From Ferrithrix thermotolerans DSM 19514 (GTDB lineage Bacteria; Actinomycetota; Acidimicrobiia; Acidimicrobiales; Ilumatobacteraceae): 7,309 nt of DNA. Positions 1 to 5,337 of the stretch are shown piece after piece. Each line of letters opens with the position of its first letter. Within the stretch, counting starts at the first letter, position 1. Under the pieces are notes generated by a model. That model was not told where the DNA came from, ran no database searches, and was given only the letters and a program-made list of their open reading frames with translations. Position numbers and translations under genes: made by a program. The stretch lies in NCBI GenBank assembly GCA_945860575.1, contig CAMAQQ010000060.1, forward strand, positions 1 to 7,309, in the 5' to 3' direction.

Positions 1-1196
1 ATGAAACGACTCCAGCGATACCAGAAAGTGAGTTCTTTGGCTTTCTTCGCGCGATGTTTGATCGGCTGACGCAACGGCTTGACAACGAAACTCAGCAACA
101 TGATCACAACTGTTGCAATCAAACCGGCAAAAAATATTTTCAATGTGTGTCGTAACAACGCAACAAAGGCGAATGTGACGAAAACGACCAACGCAATTAA
201 CGCCGCCCGAGTCGTTGAGTCAATGCGATGCTTCACCATCGCCAACAGCGCAGGCAAAAATGTGATTGATGCAACGATCATAAACAAAACGCCGATTACT
301 GCGCCGATTGCGAGTCCGCGAGCGAATGCTAATCCCATAACGAATAGCCCGAGTAGCGAAATGATCACCGTGATGCCAGCGAAAATAACCGCGCGACCAG
401 ATGTATCGACCGCTTCGACGACAGCATCTTCGACACTTAAACCGTCAGCGAGACATTCGCGATAACGCGTAACTATGAATAGTGCGTAGTCAATGCCGAC
501 ACCAAGCCCGATCATCGCCACGAGTGAAGTTGTGAAGTCAGGCATGCTGACGAGTTGACTGACGATGCCGACTGTCGATGTGCCGACACCAAGACCGAGA
601 ATCGCGGTACCGATTGGCAGACCCATTGCCAATACCGAACCGAATGCAATCACCAAAATGATGATCGCCGCGAGCAAACCGTATGCCTCGCTTTCAGGAA
701 ACTCAAACGCTGCAAAGATTTCTCCGCCGTATTCAATCTGCAGGCCGTCGACTGTAAATTTCTTTTCGATGTTTTGAATTTCTTCACTCAAGACGATCAT
801 TTCTTCTTGAGATCGGATCGAAATATCAATCACCGCGAAGGCAGTTTTTCCCATCGGATCAATCTGCCCTGGCGTTTCAAATGGGCTCGCAATATTTACA
901 CCGTCGAGTTTTGTGATTTCGGCGAAGAACGCCGTCATTGTCGATTTAACTTTTTCGTTCGTGACTCCGTCTTGTGATGCGAAAACTATTTGGCCGCTGT
1001 AGCCGGCGCGATCTGAACTATTTGCTTCGAGAAGTTTCTGTACATCGTTCGACTCGCTGGCTGGCAATTCGAATTCGGTGGCAAAATTAGTGCCGACCGA
1101 GTTTGAAATTGCACCGAGCGCGACAAGCAGGATGATCCAGAAACCGACCATCAATCGTCGGCGACGGACACTAAAACGGGCAAGCTTTATCAACAT
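1..1196 (-). CDS. MMPL/RND-family membrane transporter, N-terminal part (cut by window edge)
   Basis: The minus strand is open for 398 codons from an ATG at 1196 to the window edge, so the C-terminal half is missing (family members usually have about 700-1000 residues). Seen: a basic N-terminus (RRRR at 11-14), TM1 at about 15-31, an extracytoplasmic porter-like domain at about 32-170, then clustered hydrophobic segments from about 172 to 318. The segment GVGIDYALFIVTRYRE (232-247) is the MMPL hallmark. Its Asp236-Tyr237 pair matches the proton-relay position of mycobacterial MmpL proteins (family knowledge). Such proteins are proton-driven exporters of lipids, siderophores or hydrophobic compounds; the cargo cannot be told here. 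After the usual basic segment (about 321-330) come two further hydrophobic stretches (about 331-348 and 354-372) before FWYRWSRF (391-398). A weak AGAAAG lies about 12 nt before the ATG. The gene is the next one downstream of vapC on the same strand, separated by a terminator-like hairpin. Confidence 0.9.
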   Translation of the reverse strand, partial: MLIKLARFSVRRRRLMVGFWIILLVALGAISNSVGTNFATEFELPASESNDVQKLLEANSSDRAGYSGQIVFASQDGVTNEKVKSTMTAFFAEITKLDGVNIASPFETPGQIDPMGKTAFAVIDISIRSQEEMIVLSEEIQNIEKKFTVDGLQIEYGGEIFAAFEFPESEAYGLLAAIIILVIAFGSVLAMGLPIGTAILGLGVGTSTVGIVSQLVSMPDFTTSLVAMIGLGVGIDYALFIVTRYRECLADGLSVEDAVVEAVDTSGRAVIFAGITVIISLLGLFVMGLAFARGLAIGAVIGVLFMIVASITFLPALLAMVKHRIDSTTRAALIALVVFVTFAFVALLRHTLKIFFAGLIATVVIMLLSFVVKPLRQPIKHRAKKAKELTFWYRWSRF

Positions 1197-1349
1197 GATT
1201 TATGACTTTCTATTGGGACTGGGGAGACACCCGCGCTTTAGCGTATATCGCGAGCGCATTCGCACTTGTTGATTCGTCAGTGACCTAAAACACTTATTGA
1301 TTTGTGCACTAGCTCAACTTGAGTTTCGCAGTCGTTTCGTAACCAACTA
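1197..1349 (-). promoter_or_regulatory. Upstream region of the MMPL gene with a small palindrome
   Basis: This stretch between the vapC terminator repeat and the MMPL start must hold the transporter's promoter if it is transcribed separately. On the minus strand a TACGCT (1245-1240) fits TANNNT and would give a leader of about 36 nt, but I find no good -35 partner. A palindrome CTCAAcTTGAG is centred on 1318. It is operator-like in size, with no regulator gene in the window to pair it with. Both assignments are weak. Confidence 0.25.
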
Positions 1350-1386
1350 AACAGCAAAGGCGACACATCTCTGTGCCGCCCCTACT
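1350..1386. repeat. 37-bp direct repeat, copy 1 (left flank of the toxin-antitoxin cassette)
   Basis: This segment matches 2142-2178 in the same orientation at 34 of 37 positions; the differences are at 1369, 1380 and 1382. The last two bases overlap the vapC stop codon (1387-1385 on the minus strand). The repeat includes the hairpin listed as a terminator plus the adjoining AACAGCAAA. No third copy was seen in the window. Confidence 0.85.
1359..1380 (-). terminator. Terminator-like hairpin after vapC
   Basis: Read on the minus strand, a 9-bp stem GGCGGCACA / TGTGTCGCC closes a GAGA tetraloop (GNRA type) and is followed by TTTGCTGTTT. One pair is G·U and forms only in minus-strand RNA; in plus-strand RNA it would be an A-C mismatch. 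With its place 4 nt after the vapC stop codon, this supports a terminator for the vapBC transcript. The U-tract is short, so termination efficiency is uncertain. Confidence 0.6.
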
Positions 1387-1789
1387 AGCAACCAACTACG
1401 TTGAACCCGAGCGCGCGAGCCGCGACTGCTTGGCGTATGTCAAAAGTTACAAATCGCAAACCTTGGATCCGCAATCGCTGTGCACATGCCAAATGAACCG
1501 CATCAAGAGATCGCACGCCGAACGCGTCTGCGATATCGGCTGCTGCTTGCCAGGTTGATACATCGGGAGAGATAAGAGCCATTTTGTCTAGATCTTCAAC
1601 TAGTACTCGCTTCGCAAGAGTGAGGTCAGAAGTATTCAAAACTCGGGTTATTGCTTTGCGAACTTCAACAAATGAAAGCCAACTTGCCACTACGACTTTG
1701 TCAGCATCAATAAGTGAAACGGCAAATGACGAATCCGACTCTTTTACATAACGCTTAACGAGCGCACTTGAATCAACGTAACTTGTCAT
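1385..1789 (-). CDS. vapC: PIN-domain ribonuclease toxin of a VapBC-type pair
   Basis: A 134-residue protein, normal for VapC. The PIN fold is shown by VDSSALVKRYV at the N-terminus with Asp6, by VEV with Glu42, by SLDAVHLACA with Asp96, and by FVTFD with Asp117. These are the four acidic residues that bind Mg2+/Mn2+ in PIN nucleases, so the active site looks intact. Known VapC toxins cut specific tRNAs or rRNA and halt translation when not bound by their antitoxin; the target here is unknown. The ATG at 1789 lies 10 bp after the antitoxin stop codon, so the two are one transcript with the antitoxin made first. No strong Shine-Dalgarno precedes it, and translational coupling is likely. A hairpin follows directly. 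Confidence 0.93.
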   Translation of the reverse strand: MTSYVDSSALVKRYVKESDSSFAVSLIDADKVVVASWLSFVEVRKAITRVLNTSDLTLAKRVLVEDLDKMALISPDVSTWQAAADIADAFGVRSLDAVHLACAQRLRIQGLRFVTFDIRQAVAARALGFNVVGC

Positions 1790-1799
1790 GCTCGGCTAG

Positions 1800-2060
1800 T
1801 CATGTGCCGCGATCTTCATTAATCGCGTCAATTGTGCGTATTTCACCTTTCAAATTAAGTGGTGAGTGCAAATGTCCAGTTTTTTTTGGTGGCGTTAGCC
1901 ACCCTTCTTCAATGCCGACGGCCATTTGATCGCCACCTGGTATCGGCACGATCATTGCCTTAGCAATTCCGCGATCAGTGACGACAACTAGTTCGCCGTT
2001 AGCCACCTTCTCGAGATATTTCGAAAGATTTTGTTTGAGTTCTCTGATACCGATATTCAT
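1800..2060 (-). CDS. vapB: Phd/YefM- or VapB-type antitoxin
   Basis: An 86-residue protein. Residues 1-40 (MNIGIRELKQNLSKYLEKVA, then NGELVVVTDRGIAKAMIVPI) have the Phd/YefM antitoxin DNA-binding pattern: a helix with RELKQNLS, then the strand-rich VTDRG.AKA segment. The C-terminal half, rich in Pro and Lys and ending in NEDRG, would be the toxin-binding tail. It neutralises the VapC encoded 10 bp downstream and, by family knowledge, represses its own promoter as the toxin-antitoxin complex. A perfect long palindrome begins on the first base of the start codon and covers the -10 element, which fits this directly. The ATG at 2060 is favoured because the family consensus begins there and a TANNNT element sits 6 nt upstream. 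Confidence 0.92.
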   Translation of the reverse strand: MNIGIRELKQNLSKYLEKVANGELVVVTDRGIAKAMIVPIPGGDQMAVGIEEGWLTPPKKTGHLHSPLNLKGEIRTIDAINEDRGT

Positions 2061-2090
2061 GTGTCTACATTAGCAGGCAATGTAGACACA
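2060..2090. promoter_or_regulatory. Operator palindrome of the vapBC operon
   Basis: A perfect inverted repeat with 12-bp arms, TGTGTCTACATT (2060-2071) and AATGTAGACACA (2079-2090), separated by 7 bp and centred on 2075. It starts at the first base of the vapB start codon and covers the -10 element, so protein bound here would block RNA polymerase. This is the standard place for toxin-antitoxin autoregulation. The half-site spacing would put two dimeric antitoxin DNA-binding units on one face of the helix (inference). Confidence 0.85.
2067..2072 (-). promoter_or_regulatory. -10 element of a leaderless vapBC promoter
   Basis: On the minus strand TAATGT (preceded by TGC, giving an extended -10) is followed by exactly 6 nt (AGACAC) and then the vapB ATG. 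Transcription starting 7 nt after the -10 would begin on the A of the ATG, so the mRNA would have no leader. No recognisable -35 was found, and no Shine-Dalgarno fits between. Confidence 0.6.
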
Positions 2091-2141
2091 CGGGTCTTAC
2101 CTTCATACTTTTCGTGCCACGGGCCTACACAAGACGGCAGG

Positions 2142-2178
2142 AACAGCAAAGGCGACACATTTCTGTGCCGCGCTTACT
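2142..2178. repeat. 37-bp direct repeat, copy 2 (right flank of the toxin-antitoxin cassette)
   Basis: The partner of 1350-1386, offset by 792 bp in the same orientation with 3 mismatches. Together the copies bracket the vapBC coding region and its operator exactly, as expected of a unit gained or lost by recombination between short repeats. Confidence 0.85.
2151..2172 (-). terminator. Terminator-like hairpin after the ferredoxin-P450 operon
   Basis: On the minus strand an 8-bp stem GCGGCACA / TGTGTCGC, with one G·U pair, closes a GAAA tetraloop and is followed by CTTTGCTGTT. It lies about 100 nt after the P450 stop codon and before the vapB promoter, so it would end the ferredoxin-P450 transcript. 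The outermost pair of copy 1 is lost here. The loop differs from copy 1 but stays GNRA. Confidence 0.55.
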
Positions 2179-2271
2179 TATTCAGTGGTGTAACAGAATC
2201 ACTTCTGCGCTGATCTCGTGTAATACAAGTGTACCAATAGCCGGCGAGGCGGCAGAAAGTTTTGGGAAGAA

Positions 2272-3480
2272 CTAGAACTTGACCATGCACTTGCGTGGGC
2301 CGTGCACTTGACCGCCCGCCCAAGTAACACTTGATGGGTCAATCAACTCAAATTCAGGAATTCGCTCAAGCCAAGTTTGCAATGCAACTCGAAGTTCAAG
2401 CCGCGCCAAATTGCTGCCGGCGCAACGATGAATGCCCGAACCAAACGCAACGTGACGATTGTTCTGCCGATCAAGAATTACTTCATCTGGGTTTTCAAAC
2501 TGTCTCGGGTCACGATTCGCCGCCGGAAACGCCATCAGCACTCGATCGCCTGCCTTCATTGGACAACCTTGAAACTCGATGTCATGATCAACAATGCGTG
2601 CCATTGTCACGGGCGCGTAAACGCGCAACAACTCTTCAACCGCAGTCGGCCACAAATCTGGATTCTCACGCAATTGTTTGCGATGCTCAGGATGTTGAGC
2701 CATGTGCCAAAGACATGAGCCAATCGCCGACCAAGTTGTATCGATGCCCGCGACCAACATTAAGTTGCAAACACCAAGCACATATTCGATTGGCACTTTT
2801 TTGCCTTCGACTTCAGTGTTCATTAGTTGAGTAATAAAATCATCTTCACGTGGGTTCGCCGCACGAGATTGAACTTCGCCGATGAAATACTCGACGATGC
2901 TGCGGAAACTCTTAATGCGACGTTCTGCATCCGTAATATTCTCAAGTGCACCACGCACCCAATCGGTGAATTCGTCTTCCATCGTGAGTGGCACGCCAAG
3001 CATCTTTGAAATCACACGCACTGGAATATGTTGCGCGTAATCGCTGGCCGCATCAGCAACACCCTTGTCAATGAATTCGTCAATCAACGCGTTGCACAAA
3101 TCGCGTGTGCCCGGTTCGTATTGCGCAACTGCTTGCGGCGCGAACACTGGCAAGATCAATCGGCGATGCCAATGATGATCTGGTGGATCACTTGTAATTG
3201 GTGGCGCGCCGACTGCTGCATACGGGCCTTCGCTACGCCCAGCGGCTGGTGGCATCACCAAAATTTGGCGTGAAGTAAACGTTTCATATTCTTGGGCGAT
3301 CGCAACAACGTCGTCGTATCGCGTTGGCAACCATGAACCTTCATACCGTTCGGTGTGCGCAATCGGACATTGTGATTCGCGAATCTCGGTGTATCCCGGA
3401 TATGGATTCTTGACGAAATCAGGAGCGAAAATGTCGTAATCGGTCGTGATGTCAGTGACTGGTTTTTGAGTGTCGGTCAT
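2272..3480 (-). CDS. Soluble bacterial cytochrome P450 monooxygenase
   Basis: A 402-residue protein, full length for a bacterial class I P450, without an N-terminal membrane anchor. The I-helix motif AGIDTT (244-249) carries the acid-alcohol pair Asp247-Thr248 used in O2 activation. The K-helix ExxR is Glu283-Arg286. The haem loop FGSGIHRCAG (346-355) puts the thiolate ligand at Cys353. The C-helix region SDPPDHHWHRRL (97-108) is typical. It would insert one oxygen atom from O2 into an organic substrate with electrons from NAD(P)H through a ferredoxin; a ferredoxin gene lies 28 bp upstream on the same strand. No ferredoxin reductase is in the window. The substrate and CYP family cannot be set from sequence alone. 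The ATG at 3480 has a weak purine-rich GAAAGAG 10 nt upstream. Confidence 0.96.
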   Translation of the reverse strand: MTDTQKPVTDITTDYDIFAPDFVKNPYPGYTEIRESQCPIAHTERYEGSWLPTRYDDVVAIAQEYETFTSRQILVMPPAAGRSEGPYAAVGAPPITSDPPDHHWHRRLILPVFAPQAVAQYEPGTRDLCNALIDEFIDKGVADAASDYAQHIPVRVISKMLGVPLTMEDEFTDWVRGALENITDAERRIKSFRSIVEYFIGEVQSRAANPREDDFITQLMNTEVEGKKVPIEYVLGVCNLMLVAGIDTTWSAIGSCLWHMAQHPEHRKQLRENPDLWPTAVEELLRVYAPVTMARIVDHDIEFQGCPMKAGDRVLMAFPAANRDPRQFENPDEVILDRQNNRHVAFGSGIHRCAGSNLARLELRVALQTWLERIPEFELIDPSSVTWAGGQVHGPRKCMVKF

Positions 3481-3508
3481 ATTTTTCGTTCTCTTTCGTG
3501 ATCTCTTG

Positions 3509-3703
3509 CTATTCGATGATTGTTATTGCGCGTTCAGGACAATTTGACTCTGCTCTTCGTACTTTTGTGTGAAGTTCAACTGGAATTTCGCCAGTGATTA
3601 AGACTTTGGCGTTACCGATTTCGTCGCTACCAAAAACATCGGGCGCGGCAATCGCACACATCTGATGCCCGTGACACGAATCGTAATCAAGCAGAACTTT
3701 CAT
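3509..3703 (-). CDS. Small single-cluster ferredoxin, P450 electron donor
   Basis: A 64-residue protein from the ATG at 3703. It has the single-cluster pattern CxxHxxC...CP of P450-associated ferredoxins: Cys10, His13 and Cys16 near the start (SCHGHQMC) and Cys55-Pro56 near the end (NCPERAI), with the acidic surface usual for redox partners. With His in the second-ligand position, this class binds a 3Fe-4S cluster in most studied members, and some variants take 4Fe-4S (family knowledge). It would carry electrons from a reductase encoded elsewhere to the P450 28 bp downstream. An ATG at 3709 would add Met-Asn, but the -10 element TAATCT ends directly before it and stands exactly 6 nt before the ATG at 3703. 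Homologues also tend to begin MKV, so 3703 is the better start. Confidence 0.93.
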   Translation of the reverse strand: MKVLLDYDSCHGHQMCAIAAPDVFGSDEIGNAKVLITGEIPVELHTKVRRAESNCPERAITIIE

Positions 3704-3709
3704 ATTCAT

Positions 3710-3715
3710 AGATTA
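3710..3715 (-). promoter_or_regulatory. -10 element of a leaderless ferredoxin-P450 promoter
   Basis: Minus-strand TAATCT is followed by 6 nt (ATGAAT) and then the ferredoxin ATG at 3703. The spacing is identical to that before vapB and before the divergent 2OG oxygenase. No convincing -35 was found. Confidence 0.55.
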
Positions 3716-3728
3716 ACAAGTCGCCTGT

Positions 3729-3756
3729 TTTACTTCTGCACTGGACCAACTAACTT
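3729..3756 (+). promoter_or_regulatory. Promoter of the 2OG oxygenase gene, leaderless type
   Basis: The -10 element TAACTT (3751-3756) is followed by 6 nt (TAAATA) and the ATG at 3763. A partial -35, TTTACT (3729-3734), stands 16 bp upstream of the -10. There is no room for a Shine-Dalgarno between -10 and ATG. The two divergent -10 elements lie 35 bp apart, so the two polymerase footprints overlap and the operons could be controlled together. Confidence 0.55.
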
Positions 3757-3762
3757 TAAATA

Positions 3763-4830
3763 ATGGGTTCGCCACAAAAACTGACTCTGCCGCTAATCGA
3801 TGTCGGGCCACTATTGTCAGGCTCACCGAGTAGCTTGAGCGTAAGTTCTTGTGCCAACGAAATTGATTCTGCATGTCGCGACAGTGGATTCTTTCGGATC
3901 ACTAACCACGGTGTTGATGCAGAACTTCGCCAACGGCTCGACAAATTATCCCGTGAATTTTTCGCCCTCGACAACGCAGAAAAAGCAAAAAGCGCAATGC
4001 CACTAGCTGGTTCGGCTTGGCGTGGCTGGTTTGGCGTCGGGGATGAGCTGACCTCTGGTGTACCCGACCGCAAAGAAGGCTTATATATAGGTCAACAACT
4101 ACCGGCCACTGACCCGCGCGTAATTGCGAGAACGCCATTACATGGTGCAAATTTGTATCCGCAAGTGCCGGCCGATTTAGGTGCGTGCGCCGACGAATGG
4201 TTTGCAGCGATGCAAAATCTCGGCGCCGCTTTAATGCGTGGCGTTGCTTTGGGTCTGCAGATGCCAGCCGACTGGTTTGCAAGAACTATTGCACGTGAGC
4301 CGACTTGCTTATTTCGAATCTTTCACTATCCGCCGATTGATATTTTGCATTTGCCACAAGATGGCATTAGCGAATGGGGCGTCGCCGAGCATACAGATTA
4401 CGGATTGCTGACAATTCTTGCGCAAGATGATTGCGGCGGTTTGCAAGTTCGCATACCCGGCACTGCAAAGAGCGAAGGTTTGAGAAGTTCGAGTGACGAC
4501 GAAATTTGGCTTGACGTGCCAGCAGAACCAGACGTGTTCGTTGTAAATATTGGCGACATGCTTGATCGGCTAACTCTCGGGCGTTATCGCTCAACTGCGC
4601 ATCGGGTTAAGAATTCAAGCGGGCGTGAACGTATGTCGTATCCGTTTTTTATTGATCCATCGTGGGATGCATCGGTCGAGCCGCTGCCACTCGACGGCAC
4701 ACCACCTGCTGATGATGTCTCGCGTCGCTGGGATGGCACGAGTGTTCAAGCATGGACAGGGACTTACGGCGATTATTTAACTTCAAAAGTATCTAAAGTT
4801 TTCCCCGCGCTATTCGCAACCCTCAAATAA
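3763..4830 (+). CDS. 2-oxoglutarate/Fe(II)-dependent oxygenase, isopenicillin-N-synthase-like family
   Basis: A 355-residue protein, the family's usual length. The N-terminal DIOX_N-type domain is seen in LPLIDVGPLL (9-18) and in SGFFRITNHGV (41-51). The catalytic jelly-roll carries the iron facial triad His210-x-Asp212 (EHTDYGLLTIL) and His280 (STAHRV). The 2OG-binding RxS is Arg290-Met-Ser292, in RMSYPFF. All core residues are present, so it should be active. Enzymes of this family couple 2OG decarboxylation to hydroxylation, desaturation or ring formation on small molecules. I see nothing that makes it a true isopenicillin N synthase, and no peptide synthetase is nearby. It diverges from the ferredoxin-P450 operon across 59 bp, suggesting a shared pathway. 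It is cytosolic, with no signal peptide or TM segment. The ATG at 3763 is set by the -10 element 6 nt upstream. Confidence 0.94.
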   Translation: MGSPQKLTLPLIDVGPLLSGSPSSLSVSSCANEIDSACRDSGFFRITNHGVDAELRQRLDKLSREFFALDNAEKAKSAMPLAGSAWRGWFGVGDELTSGVPDRKEGLYIGQQLPATDPRVIARTPLHGANLYPQVPADLGACADEWFAAMQNLGAALMRGVALGLQMPADWFARTIAREPTCLFRIFHYPPIDILHLPQDGISEWGVAEHTDYGLLTILAQDDCGGLQVRIPGTAKSEGLRSSSDDEIWLDVPAEPDVFVVNIGDMLDRLTLGRYRSTAHRVKNSSGRERMSYPFFIDPSWDASVEPLPLDGTPPADDVSRRWDGTSVQAWTGTYGDYLTSKVSKVFPALFATLK

Positions 4831-4831
4831 C

Positions 4832-4856
4832 AGCTGACCATTTTCGAAATTGGGCT
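4832..4856. terminator. Possible bidirectional terminator between convergent genes
   Basis: Only 24 bp separate the 2OG oxygenase stop from the stop of the convergent 157-residue gene. Within this gap AGC..CCA..TTT pairs with AAA..TGG..GCT around TCG, with a bulge and a T-T mismatch, and an AT-rich core. The stem is imperfect, so the call is weak. Confidence 0.3.
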
Positions 4857-5328
4857 AAGTAAGACGCTCGAGGCGGACGGTGAAAAACGTGCTGTACTCC
4901 CAGATCAGATGCGCACCGTCAAGCCAGCGTTTTACCTCTATGCCTTCTAAACCGCGCGGACGCAAAACGAGAACATCATTTTCAAAAGTCGCCGCAACAT
5001 AAAGTGGCGTGACAAAATCTGCGGCCATTACGTCATTGATTCCATTTTCAAAAGTTCCATCGGCGTACATGTCATGCAACACACCACCCGCAGTGATCAC
5101 GACACGATTGCCGGCCTGCTCGATGCGCTCTAAATGTTGCCAAACTTTTAGTGTCGCAGGTGCAACCTCGCCGTTAACTCGAACATCAATCGCCCGCCAT
5201 AATCCACGAAAGTCAGGAAAATCACTCGCGAGTGCGTCGGTGCAATCTGCCAACACAGGTGCAGGCATTTCTGTGCCATAACCACCTGTCGGCGTAGACG
5301 CTTTTGGTATCTCAAGCACGCTCGGCAT
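4855..5328 (-). CDS. Uncharacterised 157-residue cytosolic protein
   Basis: I do not recognise this protein as a named family. It has no signal peptide, TM segment or metal-binding motif. After a Pro/Thr-rich start (1-25), the rest alternates short hydrophobic strands with turns: FRGLWRAIDVRV (40-51), NRVVITAGGVLHDMYADG (73-90), PLYVAATFENDVLVLRP (107-123), HLIWEYSTFFTVRLERL (140-156). That pattern is consistent with a small beta-barrel such as a lipocalin-like fold, which is only an inference. It starts 9 bp after the acyl-CoA ligase stop on the same strand, so the two are co-transcribed. An AGGT about 12 nt before the ATG could be its ribosome binding site. The context suggests a ligand-binding or accessory role for the ligase's substrate, without direct evidence. 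Confidence 0.82.
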   Translation of the reverse strand: MPSVLEIPKASTPTGGYGTEMPAPVLADCTDALASDFPDFRGLWRAIDVRVNGEVAPATLKVWQHLERIEQAGNRVVITAGGVLHDMYADGTFENGINDVMAADFVTPLYVAATFENDVLVLRPRGLEGIEVKRWLDGAHLIWEYSTFFTVRLERLT

Positions 5329-5337
5329 GCGGTAATG

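Noticed and set aside
79..977. Plus-strand open frames at 79-465 and 555-977.
   Set aside because: They lie antisense to the MMPL gene, whose minus-strand frame encodes recognisable family motifs; their translations are low-complexity Thr/Asn/Ala-rich or unlike any protein.
1312..1406. Integron attC-like arrangement: GCTCAAC (1312-1318) and GTTGAAC (1400-1406) fit the RYYYAAC/GTTRRRY core sites and bracket the hairpin repeat.
   Set aside because: The right-hand core lies inside the vapC coding sequence, repeat copy 2 has no equivalent flanking cores, and no integrase or other cassettes are seen. The match is short enough to be chance.
1385..2060. vapBC as part of a larger phage or plasmid island.
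   Set aside because: There is no integrase, transposase, tRNA target or phage gene in the window; the flanking 37-bp repeats are the only mobility hint.
2331..3273. Several plus-strand open frames of 60-167 codons across the P450 gene.
   Set aside because: The minus-strand P450 has all family motifs over its full length; the overlapping plus frames have no motif and no start signal.
3756..4282. Minus-strand open frames at 3756-4073 and 3902-4282.
   Set aside because: They are shadows of the 2OG oxygenase, which covers the region with conserved residues on the plus strand.
3763..4830. Reading the 2OG oxygenase as a true isopenicillin N synthase or ACC oxidase.
   Set aside because: Only the shared fold and Fe/2OG residues are visible, and the RxS 2OG site plus the lack of any peptide synthetase neighbour argue for a generic 2OG-using enzyme.
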